From NCBI GenBank assembly GCA_022793995.1, contig JAAWDY010000060.1, forward strand, positions 1-64,000: DNA of 64,000 nucleotides, written 5' to 3'. Below, piece by piece: positions 58,731 to 64,000 of the stretch; the first letter of the stretch is position 1, and each line of letters begins with the position of its first letter. Made by a program: the position numbers and the translations under genes. The DNA comes from Coprococcus sp. (lineage in GTDB: Bacteria > Bacillota > Clostridia > Lachnospirales > Lachnospiraceae). Below the pieces are notes generated by a model. That model made no database searches, was not told the DNA's origin, and saw only the letters and a list, made by a program, of their open reading frames with translations.

Positions 58731-60213
58731 GAATCGTATCCTCCTGTTCATCCAGTTTATCGTAGAGCGATTTGATACTCTGACTGATGAACTGGTATTT
58801 TTGATATTGTTTTTCATAGCTGCATTCCGGAGCGTATGTGTGCGCGACCCCTGTGAAGGCGCGGACCGCGTCCGCATAAGAGGCGTAATCTTTGCAGGAG
58901 ATGGCGCTGATAATAGCAAGTCCCATGATGCCGGCCTGGGGATTCGCCAGAATGTGGATGGGAAAACCGATGACATCCGATTTCATCTGCATGTACAGGG
59001 CTGCTTTTGAGACGCCGCCGGAAGCGGTAAGTTTCTTGATGTCCACTCCAATTTTATGAAAGATTTCCATGCTTACCCTGGCCTCATAACACAGCCCTTC
59101 CAGGAGGGCGCGGAACATCTGTGGACGGGTCACGGTTACGTCAATCCCAAGAAATCCTCCCAGTGCACGGTTTTTGGGGTCCATCAGGCTGACCTTTGAA
59201 AGATAAGGGAGGAAAAATACATCCCCGGCGCTTTCGGGGCAGCTTTGGTATAGCTCGTCATAGGAAAGAGCTTCATTTTCATAAAAATTGCGGATAAACC
59301 AGTTGATACTGGAACCGTGGGTAAGATTTCCGGTGATAATAATGTAATGTTCTTTGTCGATGTAGGGTTCAAAGCATAATTGATTTTCAATAATCAAATC
59401 ATTCAAGTGTGTTTTATGTACGACGCAGTTAATGCTTTCAGTAGAACCCTGCCCGAGCATGACTTCACCGGGGACAAGGGAACCGGATCCTAACGTGGCG
59501 GCGCACTGGTCGTGGATTCCCATAATGACCGAGAGATGAGCAGGTAGCCCCAGTTTTCGGGAAAGTTCAGCCTTTAGAGGGCCGAGCGTCGTACCCGGCG
59601 GCGTGATTTTGGAAAACCGTTCGATTGGGATGTCGAAGAGTTTTCCGATTTTTTCGGACCATTCCAGGGTGCGGGCATCAAAAAACATGGTCCTAGAAGC
59701 GCTTCCCGGGTCGATCGCGCGTATCCCGGAAAGCATATACGTAATGTAATCTCCAAATAAAAAGAATTTTTCCGCCTTTTCTAAAAGTCCGGGCATATGT
59801 TTCCGGAACCAGACGAACTTATTCAGGGTGAACATCTGATTTACAGAAACGCCAGTGATCTGGTGGAGCTCATACGGGGTAATCTTAGCTTCAATTTCCG
59901 GCAAGGTATCTTTACACCGTTGATCCAGATATACAATTCCGTTATATAAAATGTTTTCGTCCTGATCCAGCATCACCATGGATTCCCCGATCGAGGAAAC
60001 TGCGATTGTGCGCGCATCTTCTGCGTGCGGGGCGATTTCCTTAAGAACGTCAAGGACAGATTCCCATACCTGCGCCGGATTTAGTTCCACCCAGCCAGGT
60101 TTGGGGGAAATAAAAGGATATTCCCGTCCTGCGGAGAAAAGAATCATTCCATCCGGACTGATGACAGCTGCCTTGCAGCCGGAGGTGCCTACGTCAAGTC
60201 CAATATAAGACAT
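58723..60213 (-). CDS. FGGY family carbohydrate kinase
   Basis: YIGLDVGTSGCKAAVISPDG; GIHDQCAATLGSG; LTASGGVSKAALYMQMKSDVIG. Confidence 0.94.
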   Translation of the reverse strand: MSYIGLDVGTSGCKAAVISPDGMILFSAGREYPFISPKPGWVELNPAQVWESVLDVLKEIAPHAEDARTIAVSSIGESMVMLDQDENILYNGIVYLDQRCKDTLPEIEAKITPYELHQITGVSVNQMFTLNKFVWFRKHMPGLLEKAEKFFLFGDYITYMLSGIRAIDPGSASRTMFFDARTLEWSEKIGKLFDIPIERFSKITPPGTTLGPLKAELSRKLGLPAHLSVIMGIHDQCAATLGSGSLVPGEVMLGQGSTESINCVVHKTHLNDLIIENQLCFEPYIDKEHYIIITGNLTHGSSINWFIRNFYENEALSYDELYQSCPESAGDVFFLPYLSKVSLMDPKNRALGGFLGIDVTVTRPQMFRALLEGLCYEARVSMEIFHKIGVDIKKLTASGGVSKAALYMQMKSDVIGFPIHILANPQAGIMGLAIISAISCKDYASYADAVRAFTGVAHTYAPECSYEKQYQKYQFISQSIKSLYDKLDEQEDTIHD

Positions 60214-60240
60214 AAAGAATCCTCCTGTTCTGAAAAATTA

Positions 60241-61305
60241 TTACTCGGCATCCGGGTTGATACGGATCACCGCTTTGGTTACCGTGCTCTTATGATGGAT
60301 CGCATACTCCATCCCTTTTTGAATATCTTCAAATTCAAAAATATCGGAAGCGATTTTCTTTAATGGAATGATACCGTCGGAAACGGCTTTTATGATGGTC
60401 GGGTAGTGGTTACGGTAACGGAATACAGTCTTAATGGACATTTCATTGTCGATAATCCAGTTTACATTAAGCTCAGCCTTGCCGGAGCTGGTGTATCCCA
60501 CAAGCGTGATGACGCCGCCACGCTTTGTCATTTTGGCGATCTGGAATAAGGTTGTGGTGTTTCCGGCTGTCTCAAAGGAAAAATCCGCTCCTCCTCCTGT
60601 GATTTCACGCACTTTTTCTACCGGATCACATTCAGCGGCATTGACAATATGCGCGGCGCCAAGTTCCAGGGCTTTTTCCAGTCGATTTTGCATCACGTCT
60701 ACCACAGTGATATCTTTGACTCCCATGCTTAATAGAGAAAGCATTGTCACAAGCCCAATACATCCAGAACCGAGGATGACAGCGGAAGAACCTACAAAGG
60801 CGCCAGACTGTCTTGCAGCGTGGAATCCGACTGCGAGAGGTTCCATCAAAGCTCCCTCAAGCGTGCTTACATTATCGGGAAGCTTATAGCAGAGGTTTGC
60901 CGGGTGCGCGATGTACTCTGCAAAACATCCTTCCGTGACAGGGAGAGAGGCGTAGAAATAAACGCTGGGACAGAGATTGTATTTTCCCTGTTTGCAGAAA
61001 TCACATTCCCAGCACGGAACGCCTGGTTCAACAGCAACCCGGTCGCCGGGTTTTAGAGAGGTCACGTTCTTTCCCACGGCTGCGACAATGCCGCCTGGCT
61101 CGTGACCCAGAATCATCGGCTCTGTCACATAGTTTTCGCCGATGAAACCATGCTCAAATAGATGAGAGTCAGAGCCGCAGACCCCTACATAATCAAGCTT
61201 AACCAATACACAGTCATCCTTTACCTCAGGGACATCGATCATCTGAAAGTCTAGTCTGCCGACCTCGTTCATGACAGCTACCTTCATTTTCTTGGGAATT
61301 TCCAT
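60241..61305 (-). CDS. Zinc-dependent polyol/alcohol dehydrogenase (sorbitol dehydrogenase-like)
   Basis: DYVGVCGSDSHLFEHG; LGHEPGGIVAAVG; GDRVAVEPGVPCWECDFCKQGKYNLC. Confidence 0.94.
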   Translation of the reverse strand: MEIPKKMKVAVMNEVGRLDFQMIDVPEVKDDCVLVKLDYVGVCGSDSHLFEHGFIGENYVTEPMILGHEPGGIVAAVGKNVTSLKPGDRVAVEPGVPCWECDFCKQGKYNLCPSVYFYASLPVTEGCFAEYIAHPANLCYKLPDNVSTLEGALMEPLAVGFHAARQSGAFVGSSAVILGSGCIGLVTMLSLLSMGVKDITVVDVMQNRLEKALELGAAHIVNAAECDPVEKVREITGGGADFSFETAGNTTTLFQIAKMTKRGGVITLVGYTSSGKAELNVNWIIDNEMSIKTVFRYRNHYPTIIKAVSDGIIPLKKIASDIFEFEDIQKGMEYAIHHKSTVTKAVIRINPDAE

Positions 61306-61507
61306 AAATATACTCCTTTCTGTTTCTTGAATAAACTTAAATGCATTTTATATATTGGTGAAAAATATATAAAGTATATTATGTAAACAAATTATAGCAC
61401 ACCAAAATGTAATACACAACCAATAAATAAAAGAAAAAATAACTTAAAATTGGCAAAAAAATAACAATCTAAATCAAAAAAACTGTGTAAAATAGACATA
61501 AAACGGG

Positions 61508-61536
61508 TTGACATACTTGTGGATAAATGGTATTGT
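61508..61536 (+). promoter_or_regulatory. Sigma-A promoter for the sugar ABC transporter operon
   Basis: TTGACA-N17-TATTGT. Confidence 0.65.
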
Positions 61537-61684
61537 AAAGTACAGAAAAAAAGTTCACGTAATAAACCTTGTTGAATGTAAAAGTTTTCCGGAAAACAAT
61601 AATCACGTAGTTGCTTCGTGGTATTTGACTTGTAGAAGGTTTCGTGAAAAAAGCAACTCAAAAACAGGAAAAAGGAGAAGAAGA

Positions 61685-63085
61685 ATGAAGAAGAAATTTT
61701 TAAGCCTGATTTTAGCGACAGCTATGATCGGTACGATGTTAATCGGCTGTGGTAATTCAGACTCCGGATCCGACAATAAGGATTCAGGAGACGACGGCAA
61801 GGGAGCAGAAGAAAGCAGTGATGCAGGAGAAATCAAAGTTGCCAGTGTAAATAACGATGCGATGGTAATCATGGAAGAACTCTCCAAAAAATATACAGAA
61901 GAGACAGGCACAAAGGTTACGTTTACAATCCTGTCCGAGAACGAGATCCGTTCTAAGATTACACAGGACGTAGGACTTGGCGGTGGAGAGTACGATCTGG
62001 TTACTCTGGGAACAAGCGATATGGGTACATATCTTGACAACGGCTGGACAGAGGCTCTTGACCCGATGTTCGATGCTCTTTCTGACGAAGAGAAGAGCGA
62101 ATACGATCTGGACGATGTCTTCCAGTCTGTAAGAACTTCATGTTCTTCTGAGACAAAAGGTTTGGCGGCGCTTCCGTTCTATTCAGAGTCTACGATGATC
62201 TGCTACAACAAAGAAATCTTTGAGGAAAAGAAGCTGACGATGCCGGAGAATCCTACATGGGAAGATATCTATGACCTTGCCTCTAAGTGCGACGACAAGG
62301 CGAACGGTGTGGCCGGTATTGCAATCCGCGGACTTGCAGGCTATGGCGAGAATATGTATATCTTCGGCTCCATCATGAACGCTTTTGGCGGACAGTATTA
62401 TGATATGGACTGGAACGCAACGTACGATACGCCGGAAGTAAAGGAAGCATGGGAATTCTACAATAAACTTCTCACAGTTGCGGAAGACAGCCCGACAACT
62501 TGCGGTTATACAGAGTGCTTGAATCTGTTTGCACAGGGAAAAGCGGCAATCTATTATGACGCGACCGTATCCGCGGGAACTTTTGCAAAGGACGACTCAG
62601 CGGTAAAAGGGAAAGTAGGCTATGCACCGGCTCCGACGGCAAAGAAAGAAAACACTGGAACAATCGGCGGATGGGGAATTGGTATCACCGCAGGCTCCAA
62701 GAATAAAGACGCAGCGTTTGATTTCCTTAGATGGGCGACAAGCAAAGAGTATGTGAAATTAGTCCAGGAAGAAAAAGGATTCCCGTCCACACCTTCTGGA
62801 ACCAGAGTTTCGACATATGAGAACCAGGAATATCTGGATGCATGTGATTTTGCGGCAACCACCAGGATCGCGATCGAGACAGCGGACGCAATCCATCCGG
62901 CAATCGAGGATACGCCGTATACAGGTAACTCTCTTCCGAACCTTCCGGAGTACTCTTCATGGGGCGAGACGCTTGCGGCAGAGCTTGCTTCCTATGTAAG
63001 CGGACAGAAAGATCTGGATGCTTGTCTTGCGGACTGCCAGAGCGCGATCGACTCAGCGGCAGAAGAAGGTGGTTACAGAGATTAG
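61685..63085 (+). CDS. Sugar ABC transporter substrate-binding lipoprotein
   Basis: Lipobox MIGTMLIGCGNS; family 1 solute-binding motifs; SD GGAGAAGAAG. Confidence 0.94.
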   Translation: MKKKFLSLILATAMIGTMLIGCGNSDSGSDNKDSGDDGKGAEESSDAGEIKVASVNNDAMVIMEELSKKYTEETGTKVTFTILSENEIRSKITQDVGLGGGEYDLVTLGTSDMGTYLDNGWTEALDPMFDALSDEEKSEYDLDDVFQSVRTSCSSETKGLAALPFYSESTMICYNKEIFEEKKLTMPENPTWEDIYDLASKCDDKANGVAGIAIRGLAGYGENMYIFGSIMNAFGGQYYDMDWNATYDTPEVKEAWEFYNKLLTVAEDSPTTCGYTECLNLFAQGKAAIYYDATVSAGTFAKDDSAVKGKVGYAPAPTAKKENTGTIGGWGIGITAGSKNKDAAFDFLRWATSKEYVKLVQEEKGFPSTPSGTRVSTYENQEYLDACDFAATTRIAIETADAIHPAIEDTPYTGNSLPNLPEYSSWGETLAAELASYVSGQKDLDACLADCQSAIDSAAEEGGYRD

Positions 63086-63231
63086 ATATCAGGCTGGATG
63101 AAGCATGTTCATACTGTAAGTATGTAAAGTGTGTAAAGAAAAAGGTGAGAGATTTTTCTCCCTTCAGAAAGAGCTGGCAAAAAAGCCGGCTCTTTCCATA
63201 GAAACAAAGAAAGTTGGTGAGGAAATCCTGA

Positions 63232-64000
63232 ATGAATAAAGCAAATACAAAAAAGAAAGATCACAGTACCAGAGTTCTGCTCCCAGCAGTCATTTTTGTC
63301 GCGGCGGTAACGCAGATTCCTTTTGTGGTTACGATTATTTTTTCTTTCTTAAAATGGAATGTAAAAAGGCCGGACCTTGGGATTAAATTTAACGGGGTCA
63401 AAAATTTTGTAGATGTCCTGACAGCTAAAAATTTTTATATTGTACTCAAAAATACGCTTGTCATCATTATAGTATGCCTGGTTTTGTGTACTGTACTGGC
63501 AATCCTGCTCGGCGTACTGTTTAACAGGAAATTTCCTGGCGGGTATTTTTTCAGGACTCTTTTGGTAATGCCCTATTTTGTGATGGATTCCGTGGTGGGT
63601 ATTGTTTGGAAAACGTTACTCCTTAATCCGAGTATGGGATTGAATTATTACATAAGTAAATTTTTCGGTATACAGCCGATCGACTTCTTTGGGAAACACT
63701 CGTTAGCTACGGTTGTAATTCTGATCATCTGGCAATGGACGCCGTTTTTCTTCCTTATTATTATGGCGGGGCTCCAGAATATACCGGACGACGTGATCGA
63801 AAGTGCTAAGATTGACGGAGCAAATGGACTCAGGCGTTTGATCTCCATTGATATACCGATCATAAAGAAACATATTATTACCGCGATGACGCTGGGACTG
63901 ATCAATATCTTAAAGGTGTTTGGTCTTGTGTATGTGACGACGCAGGGAGGACCGGGAGTCAGCTCGGCAAACCTTCCATACTTGACCTACCGGACGGTTT
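63232..64000 (+). CDS. Sugar ABC transporter permease (truncated by window end)
   Basis: MNKANTKKKDHSTRVLLPAVIFVAAVTQIPFVVTIIFSF; EAA-like loop VIESAKIDGANGLRRLISIDIP; open at 64000. Confidence 0.9.
   Translation, partial: MNKANTKKKDHSTRVLLPAVIFVAAVTQIPFVVTIIFSFLKWNVKRPDLGIKFNGVKNFVDVLTAKNFYIVLKNTLVIIIVCLVLCTVLAILLGVLFNRKFPGGYFFRTLLVMPYFVMDSVVGIVWKTLLLNPSMGLNYYISKFFGIQPIDFFGKHSLATVVILIIWQWTPFFFLIIMAGLQNIPDDVIESAKIDGANGLRRLISIDIPIIKKHIITAMTLGLINILKVFGLVYVTTQGGPGVSSANLPYLTYRTV

Overview
The window is a Firmicutes (Lachnospiraceae/Clostridia-like) chromosomal segment with about 50 recognisable genes. Housekeeping content includes Xaa-Pro peptidase, glyA, DAHP synthase, a DtxR/feoAAB iron locus, tRNA-Arg(ACG), a glp operon, PFK, and a polyol-type ABC transport and catabolism locus at the right edge. 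The most unusual content lies at 17.8-42.1 kb: two paralogous gene sets, each with a diverged two-subunit glycine-decarboxylase (P-protein)-like pair and an AcoX/ATP-NAD-kinase-like protein. No GcvT, GcvH or lipoamide dehydrogenase is seen in the window. Set A carries duplicated DUF5058 plus partner membrane pairs, a MerR regulator and an M20 peptidase. Set B carries two SDR oxidoreductases, an APC permease and an MFS transporter. The divergent promoters of set A share a 19-bp-spacer MerR-type architecture. The candidate promoter of set B has a G9 tract in a 19-bp spacer, so it may be phase-variable. A hairpin element built around CCGTGAATCG recurs three times, twice in leaders of this system. 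Other items: an unlisted 31-aa holin-like type I toxin with a candidate antisense RNA, a Panacea (DUF4065) antitoxin with a membrane partner, decayed DUF3990/DUF3791 and HsdR remnants, a PadR operator array controlling a permease-prefix/FtsW-like fusion, paired DtxR-like operators at feo, and a candidate structured RNA upstream of a methyltransferase gene. All family calls come from reading the sequence and recalled family knowledge; no searches were run.
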